This document shows positions 33,140 to 42,800 of a stretch of 64,000 nucleotides of DNA, in pieces; the stretch's first letter is position 1; every line of letters begins with the position of its first letter. A program made the translations under genes and the position numbers. Source of the DNA: Mycobacterium bourgelatii (GTDB lineage Bacteria; Actinomycetota; Actinomycetes; Mycobacteriales; Mycobacteriaceae); assembly GCF_010723575.1 (NCBI RefSeq), contig NZ_BLKZ01000001.1:868001-932000 (forward strand), read 5' to 3'. The notes below the pieces were generated by a model, which made no database searches, was not told the origin of the DNA, and was given only the letters and a program-made list of their open reading frames with translations.

Positions 33140-36100
33140 ATGTCGCTAATGGTGGCCCCGGAGTTCGTGGCAGCCGCGGCAACGGATTTGGCGGGGATCG
33201 GGTCGGCGATCAGCGCGGCGAATGCCGCTGCGGCGGGCCCGACCAGCAACGTGCTGGCGGCAGCCGCCGACGAAGTGTCTACCGCGATCGCGGCGTTGTT
33301 CGGCACGCACGCGCAGGAGTACCGGGCGCTGAGCGCTCAGGCCGCGGCATTTCACGCGCAGTTCGTGCAATCGCTGACTGCGACCAGCAACACGTACAAC
33401 ATCGCGGAGGCGGCAAGTGCGTCGCCATTCCAGATGTTCGAGCAGGCCGTGCTGGATGTGATCAATACGCCCACCCAACTCTTGTTGGGCCGCAATTTGA
33501 TCGGAGACGGGGTTAGTGCGGCGCCCGAGAGCGGGCAGGCCGGCACGCCTGGGGGTCTGTTGTGGGGCAATGGCGGCGCCGGCGGTTCGGGGGCGACCGG
33601 TCAAGTCGGTGGGCCGGGGGGTGCTGCTGGGTTGTTCGGCAACGGCGGGCCCGGCGGCGCCGGCGGCGCCGGTGCTAATGGCGGCGTCGGTGGGGCCGGC
33701 GGGTGGTTGAACGGCAACGGCGGCGTTGGTGGGCCTGGCGGTGTTGGCGGCAATGGTGGTGCCGGCGGCAGTGCCGGGCTGTTCGGTTCCGGCGGAGCCG
33801 GCGGGGTGGGCGGCCTCGGCGGCAATGGTGGCGCCGGTGGTAACGGCGGGCTGATCTGGGGCAACGGCGGGACCGGCGGGCAGGGCGGCGTCGGTACGGC
33901 GGGCGGGTTTGGCGGCAACGGCGGCAACGGCGGCGACGCCGGGGGGTTGTTCGGCAACGGCGGAGCCGGCGGGATTGGTGGGCCCGGCGCGCCCGGTGCT
34001 GCCGGTATCAACGGCACCGGCGCCGACGGCGGCAATGGCGGCAATGGCGGTAACGGCGGCAACGGCGGTCGCGGCGGGACGTTGGTCGGAAATGGTGGCG
34101 CCGGCGGCGCAGCCGGTGTCGGCGGGGATGGTGGCGCCGGCGGCTCAGGAGATCCGACCTTCGTGCTCAACAGCGGTGCCGGCGGGAAGGGCGGCAACGG
34201 CGGCGACCCCGGCACGGGCGGGGTAGGTGGTGGCGCCGGAGCGTTGGCAGGCCTGCCCGGTGCCGCCGGCGCCACTCCGACCAGCGGCGGCAACGGCGGT
34301 AATGGTGGGGCCGGCGCAGCCAGCATCAACGCCAACCTCGCCGGCGGGGCCGGGGGCAACGGCGGCAACGGTGGATCCGTCGGCAACGGGGGTAACGGCG
34401 GTGCCGGCGGCGCCGGTCATGAAGGCATCGCCGGCGGTAGTGGCGGCGGCGATGGCGGTAGCGGGGCGATCGGCAGCAGCGGGGGTAAGGGCGGCAATGG
34501 CGGTAACGGCGGCGCAAAGGCCGGCAATGGCGGTGCCGGGGGTAACGGCGGAGACGGCGGCAATGGGGGCGTCGGCGGCAACGGGCACGATGCCTCCGCC
34601 CTGAACACTGGCGAAAACGGCGGCAACGGCGGCAACGGCGGCACGGGCGGGACCGGCGGCGCCGGAGGCAACGGCGGCACCGCTGTCGCCGGCCTCAACG
34701 GCAAGGGAGGGAACGGCGGCAAAGGCGGCATGGGCGGGGTAGCCGGCAACGGCGGCCACGGCGCCAACGGCGACCCGACTCTCGCAATCCTGCAGGGCAA
34801 CGGTGGCAACGGCGGCAACGGCGGCAACCCCGGCGCCGGCGGCGTGGGCGGTGCCGCCGGTCTGGGCGCCACCCCGGCTTTGAACGGTACGGCCGGCGCC
34901 AACGGCACCTCGCCCACCAGCGGCGGTAACGGCGGCAACGGTGGCAACGGCGCCACCCGCACAGGCTCGCATGCCAACGGCGCCAACGGTGGTAACGGCG
35001 GCAATGGCGGCAACGGCGGGTTGGTCGGCGACGGTGGTCACGGCGGTAACGGGGGCAACGGTGCTAGTGGCACCGACACCGGCAAGAACGGCGGCAACGC
35101 CGCCAGCGGCGGGGATGGCGGTAACGGGGGTAACGGCGGCAACGGCGGGGCGCTGAACGGCAAGGGCGGCAACGGCGGCAAGGGCGGCGACGGCGCCGCC
35201 GGAACCGGTGGGGACGACAACATCGGAGCCGCCAACGGGGCCAACGGCGGGAACGGCGGAAACGGCGGCAAAGGGGGCAACGGCGGCAAGGGCGGCGACT
35301 CGTTCGCCATGTTCGCCAAAGCGGGCAGCGGCGGCGACGCGGGCAACGGCGGCGCCGCCGGCAATGGCGGCGACGGCGCCGCCGGTGATCCGAGTGGGAT
35401 CACCAAGGCAGGGGCCGGCGGCAACGGCGGCAATGGCGGCAACCCCGGCACCGGAGGCGTGGGTGGCACCGGCGGCAAGGGCGTCATTCCGGCCATGAAG
35501 GGTGCGGACGGGGCCGATGGCACCGGGCCCACCAGTGGCGGCGACGGGGGCAATGGCGGTAAAGGCTCGAGCACCAATTCGGGAACCCAGGCAGGCAACG
35601 GCGGTAACGGCGGCAACGGCGGAAAGTACGGCAACGGCGGAAACGGCGGTGACGGCGGCACCGCCAGCGGGGTAGGCAAGAACGGCGGCAACGGCGGCGC
35701 CGGCGGCACCGGCGGGTCCGTGAGCGGCAACGGTGGCAACGGCGGTGCCGGCGGTAGCGGCACGACCGGTAGCGCTTCAGCGCCCGGCGGCAACGGTGGG
35801 GCCGGTGGTGCCGGCGGCAACGCCGGCGGTTCCGGTGACGGCGGCAAGGGCGGCAACGGCGGTGCGGGCGGAGCCGGTGTCGATGGAACGTCGGCGAAGA
35901 GCACCGGCACCTCTGGCACCTCCGGCACCAGCGGCGGTTCCGGCGGAAATGGTGGAGCCGGTGGCGCGGGTGGAATCAACGCCGGCAAAGGCGGCAACGG
36001 CGGCAACGGCGGCGCCGGTGGTTCCGGCGGCCACGGCGGCGACGGCATGACGGGCTCGGACGGCAGCAACATCTTCCCCGGCAACGGCGGCAACGGCCAG

Positions 36101-39100
36101 AACGGCGGTAACGGTGGTAACGGCGGGAACGGCGGCAACGGGGGCAACGGCGGTCTCGGCGGTGCGGCGAAGGCGGCTGGGTACGTCAATGGCACCACGG
36201 GCCTCGGCGGTAACGCGGGCAACGGCGGCAACGGCGGCAAGCCGGGCGACGGCGGCAACGGCCAGGCCGGCACCAGCAGTTCCGACGCCAGTGCGGTTGG
36301 CAAGGGCGGCGACGGCGGCAACGGCGGTAACGCGGGTGTCGGCGGTGCCGGAGGCAAAGGCGGCGTCGGACCTCAGACCGGCACCGATGCCAAGGGCGAT
36401 CCCATCTACTTCAAGGGGTTGGACGGTGCCGACGGCATCATCCACAACGGTGGCAAGGGTGGTAACGGCGGCAACGGTGGCTCCGCTCAACCAAAGGCCG
36501 GCGGCACCGCCACGCACGGCGGGGCCGGCGGACACGGTGGTAACGGTGGCTCCGGCCTCAACGGCGGTAACGGCGGTAACGGCGGTAATGGCGGCGGAGC
36601 GCTGGACCAGGCGTTCTTCGAAGGCACCGGTGGACGGGGCGGTGACGGCGGTGACGGCGGCGCCGGCCTGATCAACGGCGGCCTGGGCGGCTTCGGCGGC
36701 ACGGGCGGCAGCGGGACCGACCCTGGAACGTTCGCGAAAACCGGCGGCCAAGGCGGTGACGGCGGCGACGGCGGACAGGGCGGCACCGGGTTCGGCGGCC
36801 CAGGTGGCGCCGGCGGTCCCGGCGGCAACGGAGACAGCGTGAGTGGCCCCGGCGGCAGCGGCGGCAAAGGCGGCAAAGGCGGCGACAGCACCAACGGGAT
36901 CGGCGGCTATGGCGGCCAGGGCGGCATGGGCGGAACCGGAAACTCAGGTGGCCACGGCGGCGCCGGCGGGGCCGGCGGTGACGGCGAGTACGGCGGCGGC
37001 GAAGGCGGTGGCGGCGGCTTTGGCGGCCAGGGCAACTTCACCGGTCCCGGGGGCAACGGTGGCGCCGGAGGCGCCGGCGGAAACTCCAGCAAAGGGTTCG
37101 GTGGTGCCGGCGGCACCGGTGGCTACGGCGGCGCGCCGGGCATCAACGGCCACGGCGGCAACGGCGGCAACGGTGGTAACGGCGGAAACGGCGGCACCGA
37201 CACCGTCGGCGGCGTCGGCGGTGCCGGCGGTAAGGGCGGCAACGGCGCCAACGGCGCGGACACCGGCCACGGCGGTGACGCCGGTGCGGGTGGCAACGGC
37301 GGCAACGGTGGCAAAGGCCTTGACGGCCCGGGCGGCAACGGTGGTGCCGGTGGTGCCGGTGGTATTGGCGGCACCAGCAACGGCAACACGACGGGCAACG
37401 GCGGTTCTGGCGGCCACGGCGGCAACGGCGGCGACGGCACGAACGGTGCGGGCGGCGACGGCGGCAAGGGTGGCGCCGCGGGCGCCGCAGGAGTTGCCAA
37501 CACCAACGCCGTGGGCGGGAACGGTGGCAACGGCGGTAACGGCGGCCATGGTGGCAACGGCACGACGGGCGGCGCCGGTGGTGCGGGTGGCAACGCCACC
37601 AGCGCCGCCAACAGCGGCTCTGGCGTAGTCAACGTAACGGCCGGCAACGGCGGCAACGGCGGCAACGGTGGTAACGGCGGCCACGGCTCGGCCGGTGAAG
37701 GTGGTAAGGGCGGCGCCGGCGGCAGCGGCGGCAACGGCGGCCACGGCGGCGGTTCCGACGGCGGCAACGGCGGTAGCGGCGGCAACGGCGGAAACTCCGG
37801 CAACAGCACCGGCGTCGCGGGCATCGCCGGTGGCGCTGCCGGGGCGGCCGGCAACGGCGGTGGCACCAGCGCCATCGGCGGGCGGGGTGGCAGCGGTGGC
37901 AACGGCGGTAGCGGCGGCAGTGGCGGCAACGGCACCACCGGTGGTGCCGGGGCCAACGGTGCCAACGGTGGTGCCGCCGCCGGCAATGGTTCGACGGCAC
38001 TCGGGCGTACCGCCGGCAACGGCGGCAGTGGCGGCAACGGCGGCAATGGCGGTGACGGCTCCAACGGGCCCGGTGGCGCCGGCGGGCACGGTGGCCATGG
38101 CGCCAACGGCGGTGACGGCAACGGCGGCACCGGCGGCAACGCGGGTGCCGGCGGCCACGGCGGCAACGCCGGAAACGGCACGTCCGGCGCGGGTGCCGCC
38201 GGTGGCAATGGCGGCAACGGCGGCGCCGGAGGCGGAACCAAGGCCGATGCCGGACACGGCGGCAGCGGCGCTGCCGGTGGCAAAGGCGGCAACGGTGGCA
38301 AGGGCGTTAACGGCGGTAACGGTGGCGCCGGCGGCGCGGGTGGAAACGGGGCCGCCGGCGGCAGTGCCAGCCTCGGTCAGTCCGGCGGCAGCGGGGGTGC
38401 CGGCGGGGCCGGCGGCGACGGCGGCATGAACATCGGAATCGGCGTCGGCACCGGCGGCGCCGGCGGCGCTGGCGGCGCCGGTGGCAATGGCGGTGACGGC
38501 ACCGGCGGCAATGGCGGAAACGCCGGCTCGGGCGGCAAAGGCGGCGCGGGCGGCGGCAACCTCAACTTCAGCAACACCACCGGCGGTGCTGGCGGTGCCG
38601 GCGGCAAAGGTGGCACCGGCGGCACCAGCAACGGCAACGCCTACGGCGGCAACGCCGGTCATGGCGGGGCTGGCGGTGCCGGCGGCGCGGGTGACATAGG
38701 CGGCAGCGGCGGCAACGGCGGCAATGGTGGCGTCGGTGGCCGGGGCGGCGTCGGTGGTGGCGGTCCGAGCGGAGGGCAAGGCGGCAACGGCGGGCAGGGT
38801 GGCGCCGGTGGCAATGGCGTCTCGCTCGGCGGGAATGGGGGCAACGGTGGTCACGGTGACCATGGCGGCCCCGCCACGAATGCCGGCAGTGGCACCAAGG
38901 GCGGCAACGGCGGGGCCGGCGGTCACGGTGGCGCCGGAGGCGATGCCACGGGCGTCGGCGGCAAGGGTGGTAACGGCGGTACCGGCGGCAACGGGAGCTA
39001 CGGCGACACCAGCGGACCCGTCTCCATTGGCGTCGAGGGTGCGACCGGGGGTGCCGGCGGCAACGGCGGTAAGGGCGGCAGCAACCCGAACGGCTCTGGC

Positions 39101-39844
39101 GGCGACGGCGGCCACGGCGGCCACGGCGGTGCCGGGGGTAACGGCGGGTCCAGCGGAGCCAACTCGGGTATCACCGGCGGTTCCGGCGGGGCCGGGGGCG
39201 CCGGCGGCGCGGGCGGCGACGGTGGCAACAACGTCGGCAACACCGGAGGCAAGGGCGGCAACGGCGGCAACGGCGGCAGTGGTGTCGGCGGGAACAGCAG
39301 CGTCACCAAGGGCGGTACTGGCGCCGCCGGCGGCGCCGGCGGGGCAGGCGGCAGTGGCTACACGGGGGGTGCCGGCGGTAGCGGCGGTAGTGGCGGCTCC
39401 GGTGGCAGCAATAGCGGCGGCACCATCGGCACGGTCTCCGGTGGTGGCGGCAACGGCGGCGCGGGCGGCAAGGGCGGTGCCGGCGTTGTGCTCGGCGGTG
39501 CCGGCGGTAGTGGCGGCTCCGGCGGCACGGGCGGCCACGGCGGTGGCTCCACCGGCGGTAACGGCGGCAACGGCGGCCAGGGCGGTCACGGCGGTAACGC
39601 CAACAGCGGCGGCACGGGCGGGAAGGGCGGCAACGGCGGCTCCAGCGGAGCCGGCGGCGGGACCAGCTCCCTTCTTGGTCTCGGCGGCGACAGTGGCGTC
39701 AGCGGGGCCGGCGGCACCGGCGGCTCCAGCGGTGCCATAGCCGGCCAGGGCGGCGGGGGCTCGCAAGGCCCGAACAAACACGATGGCACGACCCCCGGGG
39801 GTGCCGCCCCCGGCGGCAGCGGCGGCAATGGTGCGACACCGTGA
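33140..39844 (+). CDS. Giant PE_PGRS family protein
   Basis: A 2,234-residue PE_PGRS protein. Residues 1 to about 95 are the PE domain (MSLMVAPEFVAAAATDLAGI, then FHAQFVQSLTATSNTYNIAEA). The linker PTQLLLGRNLIGDG follows (residues about 113-126), then more than 2,000 residues of (Gly-Gly-Asn/Ala)n PGRS dominated by GGNGGNGG. Cells export these proteins through ESX-5 and display them at the surface. Three long-period units with the motif GDP...PTSGG occur in the first third. The SD is GGAGGA, 6 nt before the ATG. It starts 388 bp after mfpB and 52 bp before a PPE gene on the same strand, so the PE/PPE pair forms one block splitting mfpB from mfpA. Host function is unknown. Confidence 0.94.
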   Translation: MSLMVAPEFVAAAATDLAGIGSAISAANAAAAGPTSNVLAAAADEVSTAIAALFGTHAQEYRALSAQAAAFHAQFVQSLTATSNTYNIAEAASASPFQMFEQAVLDVINTPTQLLLGRNLIGDGVSAAPESGQAGTPGGLLWGNGGAGGSGATGQVGGPGGAAGLFGNGGPGGAGGAGANGGVGGAGGWLNGNGGVGGPGGVGGNGGAGGSAGLFGSGGAGGVGGLGGNGGAGGNGGLIWGNGGTGGQGGVGTAGGFGGNGGNGGDAGGLFGNGGAGGIGGPGAPGAAGINGTGADGGNGGNGGNGGNGGRGGTLVGNGGAGGAAGVGGDGGAGGSGDPTFVLNSGAGGKGGNGGDPGTGGVGGGAGALAGLPGAAGATPTSGGNGGNGGAGAASINANLAGGAGGNGGNGGSVGNGGNGGAGGAGHEGIAGGSGGGDGGSGAIGSSGGKGGNGGNGGAKAGNGGAGGNGGDGGNGGVGGNGHDASALNTGENGGNGGNGGTGGTGGAGGNGGTAVAGLNGKGGNGGKGGMGGVAGNGGHGANGDPTLAILQGNGGNGGNGGNPGAGGVGGAAGLGATPALNGTAGANGTSPTSGGNGGNGGNGATRTGSHANGANGGNGGNGGNGGLVGDGGHGGNGGNGASGTDTGKNGGNAASGGDGGNGGNGGNGGALNGKGGNGGKGGDGAAGTGGDDNIGAANGANGGNGGNGGKGGNGGKGGDSFAMFAKAGSGGDAGNGGAAGNGGDGAAGDPSGITKAGAGGNGGNGGNPGTGGVGGTGGKGVIPAMKGADGADGTGPTSGGDGGNGGKGSSTNSGTQAGNGGNGGNGGKYGNGGNGGDGGTASGVGKNGGNGGAGGTGGSVSGNGGNGGAGGSGTTGSASAPGGNGGAGGAGGNAGGSGDGGKGGNGGAGGAGVDGTSAKSTGTSGTSGTSGGSGGNGGAGGAGGINAGKGGNGGNGGAGGSGGHGGDGMTGSDGSNIFPGNGGNGQNGGNGGNGGNGGNGGNGGLGGAAKAAGYVNGTTGLGGNAGNGGNGGKPGDGGNGQAGTSSSDASAVGKGGDGGNGGNAGVGGAGGKGGVGPQTGTDAKGDPIYFKGLDGADGIIHNGGKGGNGGNGGSAQPKAGGTATHGGAGGHGGNGGSGLNGGNGGNGGNGGGALDQAFFEGTGGRGGDGGDGGAGLINGGLGGFGGTGGSGTDPGTFAKTGGQGGDGGDGGQGGTGFGGPGGAGGPGGNGDSVSGPGGSGGKGGKGGDSTNGIGGYGGQGGMGGTGNSGGHGGAGGAGGDGEYGGGEGGGGGFGGQGNFTGPGGNGGAGGAGGNSSKGFGGAGGTGGYGGAPGINGHGGNGGNGGNGGNGGTDTVGGVGGAGGKGGNGANGADTGHGGDAGAGGNGGNGGKGLDGPGGNGGAGGAGGIGGTSNGNTTGNGGSGGHGGNGGDGTNGAGGDGGKGGAAGAAGVANTNAVGGNGGNGGNGGHGGNGTTGGAGGAGGNATSAANSGSGVVNVTAGNGGNGGNGGNGGHGSAGEGGKGGAGGSGGNGGHGGGSDGGNGGSGGNGGNSGNSTGVAGIAGGAAGAAGNGGGTSAIGGRGGSGGNGGSGGSGGNGTTGGAGANGANGGAAAGNGSTALGRTAGNGGSGGNGGNGGDGSNGPGGAGGHGGHGANGGDGNGGTGGNAGAGGHGGNAGNGTSGAGAAGGNGGNGGAGGGTKADAGHGGSGAAGGKGGNGGKGVNGGNGGAGGAGGNGAAGGSASLGQSGGSGGAGGAGGDGGMNIGIGVGTGGAGGAGGAGGNGGDGTGGNGGNAGSGGKGGAGGGNLNFSNTTGGAGGAGGKGGTGGTSNGNAYGGNAGHGGAGGAGGAGDIGGSGGNGGNGGVGGRGGVGGGGPSGGQGGNGGQGGAGGNGVSLGGNGGNGGHGDHGGPATNAGSGTKGGNGGAGGHGGAGGDATGVGGKGGNGGTGGNGSYGDTSGPVSIGVEGATGGAGGNGGKGGSNPNGSGGDGGHGGHGGAGGNGGSSGANSGITGGSGGAGGAGGAGGDGGNNVGNTGGKGGNGGNGGSGVGGNSSVTKGGTGAAGGAGGAGGSGYTGGAGGSGGSGGSGGSNSGGTIGTVSGGGGNGGAGGKGGAGVVLGGAGGSGGSGGTGGHGGGSTGGNGGNGGQGGHGGNANSGGTGGKGGNGGSSGAGGGTSSLLGLGGDSGVSGAGGTGGSSGAIAGQGGGGSQGPNKHDGTTPGGAAPGGSGGNGATP
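34151..36000 (+). repeat. Three long-period repeats (about 205 codons) inside the PE_PGRS gene
   Basis: Units begin at 34151, 34772 and 35387 (periods 621 and 615 bp). Each opens with GDP and a short non-PGRS stretch (TFVLNS, TLAILQ, SGITKA), continues through GGNGG..PGTGGVGG and reaches a TSPTSGG/TGPTSGG-like block about 45 codons later. The 3' limit of the third unit is approximate. Confidence 0.65.
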
Positions 39845-39896
39845 TTGACACCTGGGTGATGGCGATGTCGGAGACCAACGGGAGAGGAACGGCGGC

Positions 39897-42800
39897 ATGA
39901 CTTTTCCCTTGCTGCCGCCGGAGATCAACTCGGCGCTCATGCACTCCGGGGCGGGACCGGGACCGCTGTTTGCCGCCGCGGCGGCCTGGGAGGAGCTGGC
40001 CGCCGAGCTCAGTTCGGCTGCGGAGTCGTTCGGCTCGGTGACCTCGGGGTTGGCGGGTGGAGCCTGGCAGGGAGCGTCGGCGGTCGCGATGGCGAGCGCG
40101 GCCGCTCCATACGCCGGATGGCTGAATGCGACCGCGGCCGCCGCGGCGGCGGCGGCCGGGCAGGCGCGGGTCGTGGCGGGGGTGTTCGAGGCGGCGTTGG
40201 CCGCCACGGTGGACCCCTTGCTCATCACGGCCAACCGTTCGCAGCTGGTATCGCTGGTGCTGTCGAATCTGTTCGGCCAGAACACGCCCGCGATCGCGGC
40301 CGCGGAGTTCGACTACGAGCTGATGTGGGCCCAGGACGTCGCCGCGATGTTGGGCTATCACGCGGGCGCCTCGGCGGCCGTCGAGGCGTTGCCGCTGTTT
40401 GCTCAGCCGTTTGCCCAGCCGTTTGCCATCGCCGGCGCGGCCGCTTCCGACCCGCTCAAGACACTCGTCGTCAACCTGGGTCTGGCCAACGTCGGCACCT
40501 TCAACGGCGGCCTCGGGAACATCGGCAGCTACAACGTCGGCAACGGCAACGTCGGTGGTTTCAACCTTGGCGGCGGCAACGTCGGCAACAACAACGTCGG
40601 GTGGGGCAACGTCGGGCTGCGCAACATCGGGTTCGGCAACTCGGGTCTGGTCGCCAACGTCGGAGGCCTGGGCAATTTCGGGTTCGGCAACACCGGTGAC
40701 GCCAACTACGGCTTCGGGAACCTCGGTATCGGCAACATCGGGTTCGGCAACACCGGCAACGGGAACATCGGCATCGGGTTGACCGGCAACAACCTGACCG
40801 GGATCGGTGGGCTCAATTCCGGTAGCGGCAACATCGGTTTGTTCAACTCCGGAACCAACAATGTCGGGTTCTTCAACTCCGGCACCGGCAACTTCGGCCT
40901 ATTCAATTCCGGTAGTTATAACAGCGGAATCGGCAACTCGGGCATCGGCAGCACGGGTCTGTTCAACGCGGGTGGGTTCAGCGCGGGTTTTGCCAACGCC
41001 GGTAACTACAACACCGGCAGCTTCAACGCGGGTGCCTTCAACACGGGCAGCTTCAACCCGGGCAGCATCAATACGGGTTGGCTCAACACCGGTGACACGA
41101 ACACCGGGTTGGCGAATTCCGGCAATGTCAACACCGGCGCATTTCTGTCGGGTGACTACAGCAACGGCTTCTTGTTGCGGGGCGAATACCAGGGTTTGCT
41201 CGGACCCATATCGGGCGGAATCGGTTTGCTGGGCGACATCCCCATCAGCGTCGATATCAATGGTGGCGTCGGCGCCATCACGATAGAGCCCATCCACCTG
41301 CTTCCCGAAATCCCGATCAACATCGACCACACCTTCTATCTAGGCCCGTTGGTCGTTCCGCCCATCCACATCCCGGCGATCTCGCTGGGTGGCGTCATAC
41401 CGAACCTGTCGATCGGCCCCATCAAGATCGATGCGATACCCCTTTTGCCGGCCCAACACGCCGAATTCCTCTTGAATGCCGCGTGGCCGCAGTCGACGAT
41501 AACAATTCCAGCGATCAGCCAGGTATCGCTTTCGCCCAATCCCGTTCCCACCACGATAATCGGCCCAATAACTATCAATATGGGCTTTTCGGTACCGTTC
41601 ACCTTTAGTTTCTCCACGCCCGAGATTACGCTATTGCCGAACGGCCTGAGCATTCCCGACGCGCCACTTACGCTCAGCCTCGGCGCGGCGGTAGGGACCG
41701 ATGCGTTCACCGTTCCGGGATTTTCAATTCCCGAGCAGGCACTGCCGATCACGTTCAATCTGATTGGCCGTATCGACTCGCTGAGCACCCCGCCGATAAC
41801 GATCAGCAACATTCCCCTGAGCCTGCATGCCACCGGCAGCGGCGGCCCGATCAGCATGCCCGGGTTCACCACTCCGCTGGTGCCGGGCTACGGGAATACG
41901 ACCACCACACCTTCGTCGGGATTCTTCAACAGCGGTGCCGGTGGCTCTTCGGGCTTCTTCAACTCCGGCGCGCATCTGTCGGGCTGGTTCAACCAAGCAC
42001 CCCAAACTGCGCAGACACTGCTGGGGACGGCCTCCGGCTTCTTCAATTCCGGCTCGTTGGTGTCGGGAATCTTGGCGGGCGCAAACCTTGGCCTGGGTGG
42101 CCTCGGCGACGGCAACCTCGGCAGCGGCAATATCGGGCTGGGCAATGTCGGGGTGGGCAATATCGGGTTCGGGAACTCTGGTCTTTCGGTCGACATCCCC
42201 GGCTTGGGCAACGTCGGATTCGGTAATGCCGGTGACGCCAACTACGGCTTCGGGAACTTCGGCGTGGGCAACATCGGCTTCGGCAACACCGGCAACGGGA
42301 ATATCGGGATCGGGCTGACCGGAAACAACCTGACCGGGTTCGGCGACTTCAATTCCGGTAGCGGCAATATCGGGTTGTTCAACTCGGGTACCAACAATGT
42401 CGGGTTCTTCAACTCCGGCACCGGGAACTCTGGCTTGTTCAATTCGGGGAGCAACAACACCGGTATCGCCAATTCGGGGATCGGCAACATCGGTGTTCTA
42501 GCCACCGGCACAAGCGTTGGGCCGCTGCTCCCGCTCCCGACAATCGACTTCCCGCAATACATTCCGCTCGGGGGACTTTCAGAAATCCCCATCAACCTCC
42601 ACGTGATCGGCACCCTAGGTCCCATCCACCTCGAACCCATCCCCATCCCCGAGTTCAACGTGGAAATCACCGGAGCCTTCATCGGCGTGCGCGAATTCAC
42701 CCTCCCACAGATCACGGTTCCCGCTGTCCCGGTTCACGTGACGGGATTCGTCGATCTGGAGGGTTTCAGCGTCTCCGCGACGCCGCTCATGTCAGCGCTG

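Noticed and set aside
33700..39800. Dense short tandem repeats that could suggest a CRISPR or satellite array
   Set aside because: The repeats keep a single reading frame encoding GGNGG/GGAGG PGRS; there are no unique spacers of constant length.
36944..40285. 1,113-codon minus-strand ORF opposite the PE_PGRS gene
   Set aside because: It is an Ala/Val/Thr-rich shadow produced by GGC/GGT-rich PGRS codons read in antisense; the plus strand has the PE domain, SD and family linker.
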